Source: JBJHBP01 sp050485685 (GTDB taxonomy: Bacteria > Pseudomonadota > Gammaproteobacteria > Steroidobacterales > Rariloculaceae). From it: a stretch of DNA of 64,000 nt. A program made the translations under genes and the position numbers. The stretch is taken from assembly GCA_050485685.1 (NCBI GenBank), contig JBJHBW010000005.1:62001-126000 (forward strand), given 5' to 3'. Below are positions 39,639-48,332 of the stretch, one piece after another. Position 1 is the first letter of the stretch. Each line of letters starts with the position of its first letter. The notes beneath the pieces were generated by a model. The model was not told the DNA's origin and made no database searches. It saw nothing but the letters and a program-made list of their open reading frames with translations.

Positions 39639-41357
39639 ATGGGGGACGGAGTCCTGGCGCTGGTCGCGTTTGCGCCCATCCTGCTGGCCGGTGTGTTGCT
39701 CGCGGGTCTTCGCATACCGGCAAGGTATGCGATGCCGGCTGTCTTTGCGTTGACCTGCGTGATCGCGATTGCGGTCTGGGGCGTCAGCTTGAATCGCGTA
39801 CTGGCGTCTGCGTTGCAGGGCCTGATCCAGACCGCGTCGCTGCTCTGGATTATTTTTGGCGCGATACTGCTTCTGAACACGCTCAAGTATTCCGGCGCAA
39901 TCGCCACCATTCGTGCGGGGTTCGCGAACATCAGCCCGGATCGCAGGGTTCAGGTGATCCTCATCGCATGGCTTTTTGGTTCTTTCATAGAAGGTGCGTC
40001 CGGTTTCGGCACGCCCGCAGCGGTTGCGGCACCGCTGATGGTGGCTATCGGCTTTCCGGCACTGGCCGCGGTCGTCGCCGGCATGATGATCCAGTCCACG
40101 CCGGTGTCCTTCGGCGCCGTTGGAACGCCGATGATCGTCGGCGTTCAGAGCGGACTTGACCAGGCGTCATTGTCTTCCGAGCTGATTGCCCAGGGTTCGA
40201 GCTGGGACGCATTTTTTCAGATCATCGTGTCGGAAGTGGCGATCCTGCATGCGCTGTGCGGAACCTTCATGCCGCTCTTCCTCGTCATGATCATGACGCG
40301 CTATTTCGGTCGCAATCAGTCCTGGACGGAAGGGCTGTCGATACTGCCCCTGGCGCTGTTCGCGGCGGTGAGCTTTACCGTGCCTTACGCGCTGGCGGGC
40401 GTATTTCTCGGACCGGAGTTCCCGTCACTGCTGGGTGCGCTGATCGGCCTTGCGATCGTCACGACCGCGGTGCGCGCGGGCTTTCTCGTGCCCAGGGATA
40501 CATGGGATTTTGCGCCACCCCGTGAGTGGCCGGTGGAATGGGTGGGTGCGCTTGAGATCAGGATGGAGGACATTGCCGGTGTGCGCATTGGCCGTTTCAT
40601 GGCCTGGCTGCCGTATCTGTTACTGGCGCTGATTCTGGTGATTTCCCGCACCGTACAGCCGGTGCGTTCGGCGCTGGAAAGCGTGGATATCGCGTTCAGC
40701 AACATCCTCGGTGAAGCCGGCATCAGCGGCAACCTGCAGCCGTTCTATCTGCCGGGTGGCATTCTCGTTATCGTGTGCCTGATGACGTTCATGCTGCATC
40801 GCATGCGTGTGCGCGATTTTGCGCGTGCGGCGAGGGAGTCCGGCGGCACGCTGCTGGGTGCCGGGTTCGTCCTGATCTTCACGGTGCCCATGGTCAGAGT
40901 GATGATCAACTCCGGTGTCAATGCAAATGATCTGGGCAGCATGCCCATTGCGATGGCGACAGGTGTTGCCGAGCTGATGGGGTCGCTGTATCCGATGTTT
41001 GCGCCGACCGTCGGTGCGATAGGCGCATTTCTGGCGGGCTCCAATACGGTCAGCAATATCATGCTCAGTCAGTTCCAATACGAGACGGCAGCACTGATCG
41101 GTGTATCCGGCGCGATGATCGTCGCGGCGCAGAGTGTGGGCGCGGCAGCGGGCAACATGGTGGCCATCCATAATGTGGTGGCAGCGTCGGCGACCGTAGG
41201 ACTACTGGGACGCGAGGGTATCACCCTGCGCAAGACCATCATCCCGACGGTGTACTACCTGTTGTTCAGCGGGCTGCTGGTCATGCTCGCTCTATATGTA
41301 TTCGGGATCAGCGATCCGCTTGCGTCTGCCGCCGCTGTGAACTCGGCAGATTCGTAA
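39639..41357 (+). CDS. L-lactate/glycolate permease family protein (LctP)
   Basis: 572 residues from the ATG at 39639, with AAGGGA eight bases upstream; the frame is open 50 codons earlier but those do not read as membrane protein. About 12-14 membrane helices are visible. Family blocks include SLLWIIFGAILLLNTLKYSGA, FIEGASGFGTPAAVAAPLM, FGAVGTPMIVG and, near the end, GAIGAFLAGSNTVSNIMLSQFQ with QSVGAAAGNMVAIHNVVAASA. LctP-family proteins import L-lactate, D-lactate or glycolate with protons. No lactate dehydrogenase is adjacent, so the substrate is not fixed. The next gene on the strand is an exported esterase, 69 bases away. Confidence 0.88.
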   Translation: MGDGVLALVAFAPILLAGVLLAGLRIPARYAMPAVFALTCVIAIAVWGVSLNRVLASALQGLIQTASLLWIIFGAILLLNTLKYSGAIATIRAGFANISPDRRVQVILIAWLFGSFIEGASGFGTPAAVAAPLMVAIGFPALAAVVAGMMIQSTPVSFGAVGTPMIVGVQSGLDQASLSSELIAQGSSWDAFFQIIVSEVAILHALCGTFMPLFLVMIMTRYFGRNQSWTEGLSILPLALFAAVSFTVPYALAGVFLGPEFPSLLGALIGLAIVTTAVRAGFLVPRDTWDFAPPREWPVEWVGALEIRMEDIAGVRIGRFMAWLPYLLLALILVISRTVQPVRSALESVDIAFSNILGEAGISGNLQPFYLPGGILVIVCLMTFMLHRMRVRDFARAARESGGTLLGAGFVLIFTVPMVRVMINSGVNANDLGSMPIAMATGVAELMGSLYPMFAPTVGAIGAFLAGSNTVSNIMLSQFQYETAALIGVSGAMIVAAQSVGAAAGNMVAIHNVVAASATVGLLGREGITLRKTIIPTVYYLLFSGLLVMLALYVFGISDPLASAAAVNSADS

Positions 41358-41426
41358 CGGGGCAGCCATGAGCCAGAAATCTCTATCCATCGCACCAGGT
41401 ACGGCATTCCGCGATTGGAGGATGAG

Positions 41427-42455
41427 ATGAAACGCTTCCTTGCCGCATTCACGTCCGGTCTGTTGTTTCTGTGCGGTGCTGTCAATGCACAGAACGTCGT
41501 CTCATCACGAGCCACGGAGGGCACCATGAACACAGCGAATCAATCAGCGGGCACAGCGTCGGCGGCCGGCCCGGACCGGTTGGCAGGCAGCATACCCCTG
41601 CACATCGCAACCGAACTGCTGGACATCGGACCGGTCATCGAAGCGCAGCGCACCGGGGAACTGTATTCGCCACTGCACCGTGTCGCGCCGTTCACTGGTG
41701 TCGATGTGCAAAGGGACATTGCCTACGGCGACCACGAACGTCAGGTGCTCGATGTATTCACGACGGCGGCCGGCGGTGATCGCAGGCCGGTGCTGGTGTT
41801 CATCCACGGTGGAGGTTTCTCGCGCGGCGCAAAGAGTGCGGAGGGTTCTCCTTTCTACGACAACGTGCCGCTGTGGGCTGCCGAGAACGGCTTTGTCGGC
41901 ATAAACATCAATTACCGGCTGGCGCCGGAGTTCACGTGGCCGTCCGGCATCGAGGATCTGACGGCGGTCGTTCGGTGGCTTCGGGATCAGGTCGCAGATC
42001 ATGGCGGCGATCCGGAGTCGATTTTCCTGTGGGGACATTCCGCCGGTGCCGCCCACGTGGCGGATTACATAGCCTGGTACACGATGCGCGACGAAGACGC
42101 CGGTATTGCGGGTGCGATCCTGTTATCCGGCTTTTTTGATCCTGGTGATGAAGTGTCGCAATGGGCGGCATACTACGGCGATGATGTGAGTGCCTATGGT
42201 CAGCGGTCATCGCTGCCGGGGCTGGTGCGCTCCGCACTGCCCCTGCTGGTTGTCGATGCACAGCTTGATCCTGAGTACTTTCAGATCGAGGCGGATCGAC
42301 TGACTCGCGAAAGGGCAGTAGCGGGCAGGCCGGTGCGGCGGCTTCATCTGCCGGGACATTCACACCTTTCCGAAGGTTTCGCGGTGGGCACGGCGGACCG
42401 CTCACTGACGGATCCTGTGCTGCAGTTCGTGCATCAGCACCGAAGCAGTCGTTGA
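41427..42455 (+). CDS. Exported alpha/beta hydrolase (HSL-type carboxylesterase)
   Basis: 342 residues from the ATG at 41427; GGAGG lies five bases upstream, so the earlier in-frame TTG is not needed. A signal peptide (MKRFLAAFTSGLLFLCGAVNAQ) exports it. The oxyanion-hole motif HGGGFSRG and the nucleophile elbow GHSAGA identify the hormone-sensitive lipase group. The acid is likely the aspartate in VVDAQLDPEYF and the base the histidine in LPGHSHLSEG. The protein would hydrolyse small esters in the periplasm. Kynurenine formamidase-type enzymes share this arrangement and are an alternative. It stands between a carboxylate permease and a TonB receptor. Confidence 0.85.
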   Translation: MKRFLAAFTSGLLFLCGAVNAQNVVSSRATEGTMNTANQSAGTASAAGPDRLAGSIPLHIATELLDIGPVIEAQRTGELYSPLHRVAPFTGVDVQRDIAYGDHERQVLDVFTTAAGGDRRPVLVFIHGGGFSRGAKSAEGSPFYDNVPLWAAENGFVGININYRLAPEFTWPSGIEDLTAVVRWLRDQVADHGGDPESIFLWGHSAGAAHVADYIAWYTMRDEDAGIAGAILLSGFFDPGDEVSQWAAYYGDDVSAYGQRSSLPGLVRSALPLLVVDAQLDPEYFQIEADRLTRERAVAGRPVRRLHLPGHSHLSEGFAVGTADRSLTDPVLQFVHQHRSSR

Positions 42456-42519
42456 GTGCGATGGCGTCGCCCAAGCGGCCGACCGGCCGGTCTGCCATCA
42501 TTCACGGAAATGGATTGCC

Positions 42520-44754
42520 ATGAAGATCTGCCTGTCATCCGTCGCTGAACGGACTCGGTCCCTGCGTTCGCCTCCGACAACGGGACCGAGGAAAGTCACC
42601 TCGACAGCGATGTTCGCGATCGGAATTCTGATGGCGGCGAACGCCGCAGGCACTGACGGTGATCCTGTGCCGACTATAGAAGTTCGCGACGTGCTGCCCG
42701 CGGATCCCGCCCGCGCTCCCGGTGCGGCGGCGGTGCTCAGCAGCGAAGATCTGCAACGCCTGAGGCCATTTACGCTGCACGACGCGTTCAGTTTTGTTGC
42801 CGGCCTGCGTACGCTGGATGACGACGCGTTCGGCCGGCGCGCAGGCATCAGCGTGCGTGGCGCGCCCGGCCGTCGCTCGCGCAAGGTGCTGCTGCTCGAG
42901 GACGGCGTTCCGATCAACGCGTCTACCTACCTCGACCCAAGTGCTCACTACACGCCGCCTGTGGAAAGACTCGATCGAGTCGACGTGCTGAAAGCGAATG
43001 GTCAGATACTTCACGGCCCCTTGAACAACCACGGCATCATCAATTTCCGAAACAAGCGTCCGACAGCCGATCCGGTGACAGAAGCGGAACTGGGTTTCGG
43101 CAATCAATCGGCCGACCGTCAGCACGTGATGCATCGCCGAACAGATGGTGCTCTCGGCACGGTCATTTCGCTGACGCGGTTTTCGGCTGACGGCAGCTTC
43201 GACGTCGAATTCACGGAGTATCGCGATATCTATGCGGCGCTGGAGTGGCAGATCGGTTCCCGACAGGATCTGTCCGTGGCAGCGGTCTCGTTCCGTGAGC
43301 GTTCGCACTATGATGAAAGCAACCTGACTCCGCAGGAATTCGCGATAGCGCCGCGCACCAAGCAGGGGCGCTTCGGGCAGGAATACAACAACATTGCTGT
43401 GGACTATGAACGCCTGGATGTCACGCATCGTTTCGACATCAGCCCCGCCTGGCTGATGTCAACGAGGGTGTTTGCCAGTGACCTGGACAGGCCGCGCTTT
43501 ACCGTGAATCCGGGGCGATATGATGTTGCGGCATTGCCCGAGCTGTGGCTGGTGGACGGTGATGGCGCATTTGTTGCCGGACCCGATGGCAACGGCACCA
43601 TGATCAGCCGCAACAGGCGGTATCGCAGCACCGGTTTCGAGAGCCGGATGGAATATCGCCTAGCCGGTGAGGGCAGTGTGTCCCATACGCTGCAGTGGGG
43701 CGTGCGGGCAGAACGGCAACGTTTCGACGATCGCCGTTCCGAGGGCGCGACCGGCGAAGTGCTGACGCGAGGAAATCGCGGCGCACTGACGCGTCACGAG
43801 CCTTTCGGTGCACGGGCGCTGTCGGCGTTTGTCCAGAATGTCATGACCGTCGGTGACTTCACGCTGACGCCCGGGGTACGCGCCGAATCCTATGTGCAAC
43901 GCAAGCAACGGGTCTTTCCCGCGGTCACCGCGCGTGAACGCTACAGTGATTCGCTGCTGCTGCCCGGTGTGAGTCTGCAATATGAGGGATTCGAAAACAC
44001 GAGTCTCTACGGCAGCGTGCAGCGTGGATATACGCCGGCCATTGCGCGGGGCAGTACCTTTCCATTGATTCCGGAGACAGGCATCAATTTTCAGGCGGGA
44101 GCACACCTGACGGTGGCGGCGGGTGTGTCGATCGAAGTGTCCGCGTTCCATAACAGTCTGGAGAACACGCTGGTGCAGCTGCCTTTTGTTGATCCGGCCA
44201 CAGGTGCCAACGTGTTCATCAACGCCGCGGACTCAAGAGCCTATGGAACGGATATCGGCCTGCGTCTTGACAGTGCATCGACGAGCCTGCGCCCGCTCAA
44301 TCTGTTCGCGCTGGTTGCATACAACTTCACGCGCGCCACGTTCACCGATGGCCCGGTGCGGGGTAATCGGGTACCGGAAGTGCCGTTGCACGCCGGCAGC
44401 GTGACGCTGGGTCTGGAGCACCGTGCGGGCTGGCATTTTTCCATCACGATGGGTCACGCCAGCCGGTTCTTCACCGATCCTGCCAACACGACTGAAGCCG
44501 CTCTGGTAAATGAGGACGGTGATCCGCTCGGGACGGGAGATCTGGTCGATCTGCGCGAGCCGATCGTGCTCGGTGTGGTGCCCGGGCGCAATCTGATCTC
44601 CGCCAGGGCGGGCTATGAGCTGCATTCCGTACCGGTTACGCTGTGGATTCACGGCAGGAACCTGACAGACAGGCAATATGTGGCGGATTACAGCAATGGC
44701 ATGCGGCCTGGGGCTGCGCGCGCGATCATGGCAGGCGCATCATTGCGCTTCTGA
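42520..44754 (+). CDS. TonB-dependent receptor (FecA/siderophore type)
   Basis: 744 residues. The N-terminus is long before the first hydrophobic segment (TSTAMFAIGILMAANAAG, about 28-45), which looks like the signal. The plug has IEVRDVLPADPARAPGAAAVLSSEDLQRL, DAFSFVAGLRTLDDDAFGRR, ISVRGAPGRRSRKVLLLEDG and VERLDRVDVLKANGQILHGP. This resembles ferric-citrate/siderophore receptors such as FecA more than the two ZnuD-like receptors in the window. The barrel ends in GAARAIMAGASLRF with a terminal phenylalanine. No FecR/FecI genes accompany it. It ends three bases before the SLC13 permease gene. Confidence 0.85.
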   Translation: MKICLSSVAERTRSLRSPPTTGPRKVTSTAMFAIGILMAANAAGTDGDPVPTIEVRDVLPADPARAPGAAAVLSSEDLQRLRPFTLHDAFSFVAGLRTLDDDAFGRRAGISVRGAPGRRSRKVLLLEDGVPINASTYLDPSAHYTPPVERLDRVDVLKANGQILHGPLNNHGIINFRNKRPTADPVTEAELGFGNQSADRQHVMHRRTDGALGTVISLTRFSADGSFDVEFTEYRDIYAALEWQIGSRQDLSVAAVSFRERSHYDESNLTPQEFAIAPRTKQGRFGQEYNNIAVDYERLDVTHRFDISPAWLMSTRVFASDLDRPRFTVNPGRYDVAALPELWLVDGDGAFVAGPDGNGTMISRNRRYRSTGFESRMEYRLAGEGSVSHTLQWGVRAERQRFDDRRSEGATGEVLTRGNRGALTRHEPFGARALSAFVQNVMTVGDFTLTPGVRAESYVQRKQRVFPAVTARERYSDSLLLPGVSLQYEGFENTSLYGSVQRGYTPAIARGSTFPLIPETGINFQAGAHLTVAAGVSIEVSAFHNSLENTLVQLPFVDPATGANVFINAADSRAYGTDIGLRLDSASTSLRPLNLFALVAYNFTRATFTDGPVRGNRVPEVPLHAGSVTLGLEHRAGWHFSITMGHASRFFTDPANTTEAALVNEDGDPLGTGDLVDLREPIVLGVVPGRNLISARAGYELHSVPVTLWIHGRNLTDRQYVADYSNGMRPGAARAIMAGASLRF

Positions 44755-44757
44755 TGC

Positions 44758-46713
44758 ATGACGGCCGACCAGACGGTCATTCTCGCGATTCTGGCCTCCA
44801 CTGTGGCCGTGTTCCTGTGGGGGCGCTGGCGTCACGATCTGGTTGCGGTGGGTTCGCTGCTCGCCTGCGTACTTGCCGGTCTTGTGCCGGCGTCACAGGC
44901 ATTTGACGGCTTCGGTCATCCCGCCGTCATCACCGTGGCCTGCGTGCTGATTCTCAGCCGGGGCCTACAGATTTCAGGTGCCGTCGATGCGCTTGCGCAG
45001 CGTATTCTGCCGGCCGCATCCGGGCCCATGGGCAGTATCGCGGCATTCACGGGACTGGCGGCTGCGCTGTCCGCCTTCATGAACAACGTCGGGGCGCTGG
45101 CATTGCTGATGCCTATCGGCATCCAGATTGCTAACAGGCTTGAGATTCCGCCCGGCAGGGTTCTGATGCCCATGGCTTTCGGCTCGATTCTGGGTGGCAT
45201 GACCACGCTGATCGGCACGCCGCCAAATCTGATTGTTGCCGGATTCAGGGCCGAGACCGGGGCGCAGGGATTCGGCATGTTCGACTTCACGCCGGTGGGT
45301 ATCGTTGTTGCGGCGGCGGGCGTGCTTTTCGTCACGCTGATCGGCTGGCGCCTGGTACCCACGCGTGAACAGACGGAAGGCAAGGGTTTCGAGATCAGCG
45401 CTTACCTGACGGAAGCGCGCATCCCCGACAAGAGCAAGGCTGTGGGGATGACCTTGGGCGAGATCGAGGATGCGCTGGAAGAGGCGGATGCCCAGGTCAT
45501 CGGACTGGTGCGTGATGAACTGCGAATACCAGGACCGGGGCGGGCACGCAGATTGCGCGCCGAGGACATTCTGGTCATTGAGGCGGAGCCGGAAGCGCTG
45601 GCATCCGCATTGTCCACGCTTGGGCTGAAGCTGGTGGAGGATGTGCCTGCGGAGGAAGCTGACCGTGACCGTGAGAGCGACGACGGCGGTAAGCGGAGGC
45701 GGGACTCTGAAGACGCCGATGCGAGCACCACCGCTCCCGGACCCCGTCACGCCGCACTGGACGCAAGAGGCAGCCTGATTGCCCGTCGCAGCGACGACGC
45801 CGAACCTGCCGGGGAGAGCGGGCACAAGGAGGATCATAAGCGCTCGATTCAGTCCGAGGAGATCGTGCTGGCGGAACTCGCGGTGATGCCTGATTCGCAG
45901 CTCATAGGCCGGTCCGCTACTGATCTGCGTCTGCGTACCCGCTACGCCATCAATCTGCTCGCTGTGTCCCGGCAGGGACTTCGATCTCTGGCCAGGTTGA
46001 GAACCATGAATCTTGAACCTGGCGATGTGCTGCTGATGCAGGGCAATGCCGACTCGCTGAACGAATTCGCATCGGAATACGGCTGTGTCCCGCTGGCGGA
46101 ACGTGCCCTGCGACTGCCCGACAAGCGAAAGACGGTGATCGCTGTCGGCGTCATGCTCGCGGCGGTCTCCGGGGCGGCTTTCGGTCTGCTGCCGGCAGCC
46201 ATCTCGTTCGCAGCCGGGGTGGTTGTGCTGATGGGTACGCGGGTCATTCCGCCGCGACGGATCTACGAGGCGGTGGACTGGCCGGTGATTGTGCTGCTGG
46301 CGGCGCTGATTCCGGTGGCCGGTGCCATGGCCAGCACCGGCGCTGCGGACCTGATGGCGCGGTTGCTGCTGGATAATGTCGCGCAGGGGCAGACGGTAGT
46401 CGCGCTGGTGCTGATTCTGATCGTGACCATGACGCTGAGCGACTTCATGAACAACGCGGCGACAGCCGCTGTGATGTGCCCCATTGCGATTGGCGCGGCG
46501 TCGCAGCTGGCCGTGAATCCCGATCCATTCCTGATGGCGGTGGCAGTCGGTGCATCATGTGCCTTCCTGACTCCTATCGGTCATCAGAACAACACGCTGA
46601 TACTTGGACCTGGCGGTTTCCGTTTTGGTGACTACTGGCGACTGGGCTTGCCGCTGGAAATCATTGTTGTGGTGGTCGCGGTGCCGATGATCCTGTGGGT
46701 ATGGCCCCTGTAA
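44758..46713 (+). CDS. SLC13-family permease with two TrkA-C domains
   Basis: 651 residues, starting 3 bases after the receptor stop. The transporter halves have the paired DASS motifs SAFMNNVGALALLMPI (about 105-120) with IGTPPNLIVAG, and later SDFMNNAATAAVMCPIAIG with TPIGHQNNTLILGPGG. Between them is a cytoplasmic block of two RCK_C/TrkA-C domains (about 212-295 and 367-450). A very charged linker joins these two domains (about 297-362, with DRDRESDDGGKRRRDSEDAD). Relatives move sulfate, dicarboxylates or other anions with sodium. The substrate is unknown. Its last 53 bases overlap the antisense Nudix gene. Confidence 0.88.
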   Translation: MTADQTVILAILASTVAVFLWGRWRHDLVAVGSLLACVLAGLVPASQAFDGFGHPAVITVACVLILSRGLQISGAVDALAQRILPAASGPMGSIAAFTGLAAALSAFMNNVGALALLMPIGIQIANRLEIPPGRVLMPMAFGSILGGMTTLIGTPPNLIVAGFRAETGAQGFGMFDFTPVGIVVAAAGVLFVTLIGWRLVPTREQTEGKGFEISAYLTEARIPDKSKAVGMTLGEIEDALEEADAQVIGLVRDELRIPGPGRARRLRAEDILVIEAEPEALASALSTLGLKLVEDVPAEEADRDRESDDGGKRRRDSEDADASTTAPGPRHAALDARGSLIARRSDDAEPAGESGHKEDHKRSIQSEEIVLAELAVMPDSQLIGRSATDLRLRTRYAINLLAVSRQGLRSLARLRTMNLEPGDVLLMQGNADSLNEFASEYGCVPLAERALRLPDKRKTVIAVGVMLAAVSGAAFGLLPAAISFAAGVVVLMGTRVIPPRRIYEAVDWPVIVLLAALIPVAGAMASTGAADLMARLLLDNVAQGQTVVALVLILIVTMTLSDFMNNAATAAVMCPIAIGAASQLAVNPDPFLMAVAVGASCAFLTPIGHQNNTLILGPGGFRFGDYWRLGLPLEIIVVVVAVPMILWVWPL

Positions 46714-47083
46714 TCAGGCCGGGAAGCACATCGCGAAAGAAGGGCGTGTGAGCCTCGAAGCGTGGACTGAGTGCTGCGAACTGGTCCGCGGTAATCCAGC
46801 GAGTTTCGGCCACTTCTTGCGGCGTCGGCTGCAGGGCTTTCTCAGCGGTGACTGCCAGCCACCAGTGAAGGCGGAACCGTCGGTCGTCCGTCAGGCATTC
46901 CCAGACCTTGTGAATGGCGGTGGCTTCGACGCCGAGTTCCTCGCGTAACTCACGGACCACGGCGTCAGACTGAGATTCGCCAGGTTCAATCAGTCCGCCA
47001 GGCGGTGACCAGTATCCGCCGCGACGTACCGTCGCCGCTCGACGAATCATCAGCATGCGGTTGCCGTCCAGTAGGATGGCCAT
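46661..47083 (-). CDS. Nudix hydrolase
   Basis: 140 residues from the ATG at 47083. The Nudix box is perfect: GGLIEPGESQSDAVVRELRE followed by ELGV. It hydrolyses a nucleoside diphosphate linked to another group; the substrate is not predictable. The frame stays open upstream and reads NTRPDAV just before this methionine, which fits the usual start of Nudix proteins better than MAILLDG. No ATG, GTG or TTG is found there, so the true start is uncertain. A perfect 12-bp hairpin ends five bases before the ATG and would cover any ribosome binding site. The C-terminus overlaps the end of the SLC13 gene by 53 bases. Confidence 0.85.
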   Translation of the reverse strand: MAILLDGNRMLMIRRAATVRRGGYWSPPGGLIEPGESQSDAVVRELREELGVEATAIHKVWECLTDDRRFRLHWWLAVTAEKALQPTPQEVAETRWITADQFAALSPRFEAHTPFFRDVLPGLITGAIPTGSSAPRPPQQ

Positions 47084-47088
47084 AACGG

Positions 47089-47118
47089 CGTCCGGGCGCG
47101 TATTGACGCGCCCGGACG
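47089..47118 (-). terminator. Perfect 12-bp hairpin between DUF3450 and Nudix genes
   Basis: CGTCCGGGCGCG (47089-47100) pairs with CGCGCCCGGACG (47107-47118) across a six-base loop. It follows the DUF3450 gene and ends five bases before the Nudix ATG. It could end the DUF3450 transcript or block translation of the Nudix gene. No T tract is present. Confidence 0.55.
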
Positions 47119-47149
47119 AGAGAGGTGTGTGCGTTTCCGTCGGCGAGGA

Positions 47150-47872
47150 TCAGCCTTCGGGTGAGGGCAGGGGCACCAGGACGATATCAGGTGCGATCTG
47201 CTGTCGTGCCATGCGCAAAGCCTGGCGAACCGAATTGCGATAGCGGTTGCCAAGAGGCTGCCAGGACCGGGACTCCTGGTCCCAGGCGCCGGTGTGCTCG
47301 AGGTCGGGCGTCTGATAGACCAGTGCGACGCGGCCTAGCTGCAGGAAGAACACCTCACGGGTGGTTCCGTTGATCTCCAGCTGACCTTCGTAGGCACTGA
47401 CGCTGCGTCCGTACTCGTTCTCGATCTGCCAGGCTTCAAGGACGCGCCGGAACTTGTCGGACACGCCGACGTCGGCGCGTTCGATCAGCAGCTGCAGGTC
47501 GTTCACCCGATCTGCACGCTCTTCTGCGTAGAAAGGAATATCCAGGGCGACGAACTGCTGCAGCGAATCCACCATGCGAGTGAGCAGGGCAGGCACCTGG
47601 CGTTCGATCTCCGGAATCATACCCATCGCCGTCTGGATGCTTTGCACTTCGCGATCCTGATTGGCGATCTGGGTTTCAAGCAGGGCGTTGTAAACAATGA
47701 GTCCATCGACCTGACGCAGCAGACGGTCATACTCCTGCTGAGGGGTCAGTTCCACCTCGTCCTCGATCAGGCCCGGAATCTCGAGCTCTGTTGCCGGCTC
47801 ATCCTGTGCCATGACAGCGACAGGCAGGAAGACCAGAAGGGCCGACATCAGGCCCGAATACACTACTCGCAT
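47150..47872 (-). CDS. DUF3450 periplasmic coiled-coil protein
   Basis: 240 residues from the ATG at 47872, with GGAGG five bases upstream; an in-frame ATG eight codons earlier lacks this. A signal peptide (MRVVYSGLMSALLVFLPVAV, cleavage near MAQD) is followed by a helical coiled-coil region (about 50-110) and the conserved DUF3450 parts LDIPFYAEERADRVNDLQLLI, VSDKFRRVLEAWQIENEYGRS and VFFLQLGRVALVYQTPD. In many gammaproteobacteria the gene starts an operon with ExbB/ExbD/TonB-like genes and is thought to help energise TonB receptors. Here those partners are absent. It is an orphan copy, possibly serving one of the receptors in the region. Confidence 0.82.
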   Translation of the reverse strand: MRVVYSGLMSALLVFLPVAVMAQDEPATELEIPGLIEDEVELTPQQEYDRLLRQVDGLIVYNALLETQIANQDREVQSIQTAMGMIPEIERQVPALLTRMVDSLQQFVALDIPFYAEERADRVNDLQLLIERADVGVSDKFRRVLEAWQIENEYGRSVSAYEGQLEINGTTREVFFLQLGRVALVYQTPDLEHTGAWDQESRSWQPLGNRYRNSVRQALRMARQQIAPDIVLVPLPSPEG

Positions 47873-47979
47873 GCTTACCTCCGCAAGGACGCTCACGCTA
47901 GCGCGTGATTACCGGCAGTGCCAGGACAGCGTCCAGTTTTTCTTTTGTAATCAAATGGATAGGAGAAAAACTTGAACAA

Positions 47980-48300
47980 TTATTCCCCTTCGAACCGGCG
48001 TAGCCGCCGCCGAAGCTCCCTCATATCATCCAGCAATTCTAACACCAAAGCGGCGCCAGCGTGATTAAGATCAAGATCACGCTGCAATCGTACCGCGGTC
48101 TGCAGACGAACGACACAATGTCCGCTGAATCGCCAGTCCGGTGGCCGCGTGCCTCGTGGGGCGGCGATCCCCTCGGCGATAAGCTCGACGATAACGTCAG
48201 TCGGAATGCCGCACAAGCGGCTGACCTCGCCCAGCGTGAACTCCGACCGCTCGTCCAGCAGTTCGGCGGTGACGATGACATGTTCGTGATTCGGGGTCAT
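47980..48300 (-). CDS. cbpM: Chaperone modulator CbpM (MerR-like)
   Basis: 106 residues. The N-terminal FTLGEVSRLCGIPTDVIVELIAEGIAAP is the MerR-like helix-turn-helix of CbpM, and the C-terminal DLDLNHAGAALVLELLDDMRELRRRLRRFE is its leucine/arginine-rich helix. CbpM binds the J-domain of CbpA and inhibits it. The gene follows cbpA on the same strand with 32 bases between, the usual order. The 107 bases after it on that strand, up to the DUF3450 start, hold a T/A-rich stretch (47938-47975) and a small hairpin (TCACGC-TAGC-GCGTGA, 47893-47908), and no other gene. Confidence 0.88.
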   Translation of the reverse strand: MTPNHEHVIVTAELLDERSEFTLGEVSRLCGIPTDVIVELIAEGIAAPRGTRPPDWRFSGHCVVRLQTAVRLQRDLDLNHAGAALVLELLDDMRELRRRLRRFEGE

Positions 48301-48332
48301 TGGTCACTCTCCGTCGTCAGGCTTGCCTGCGG

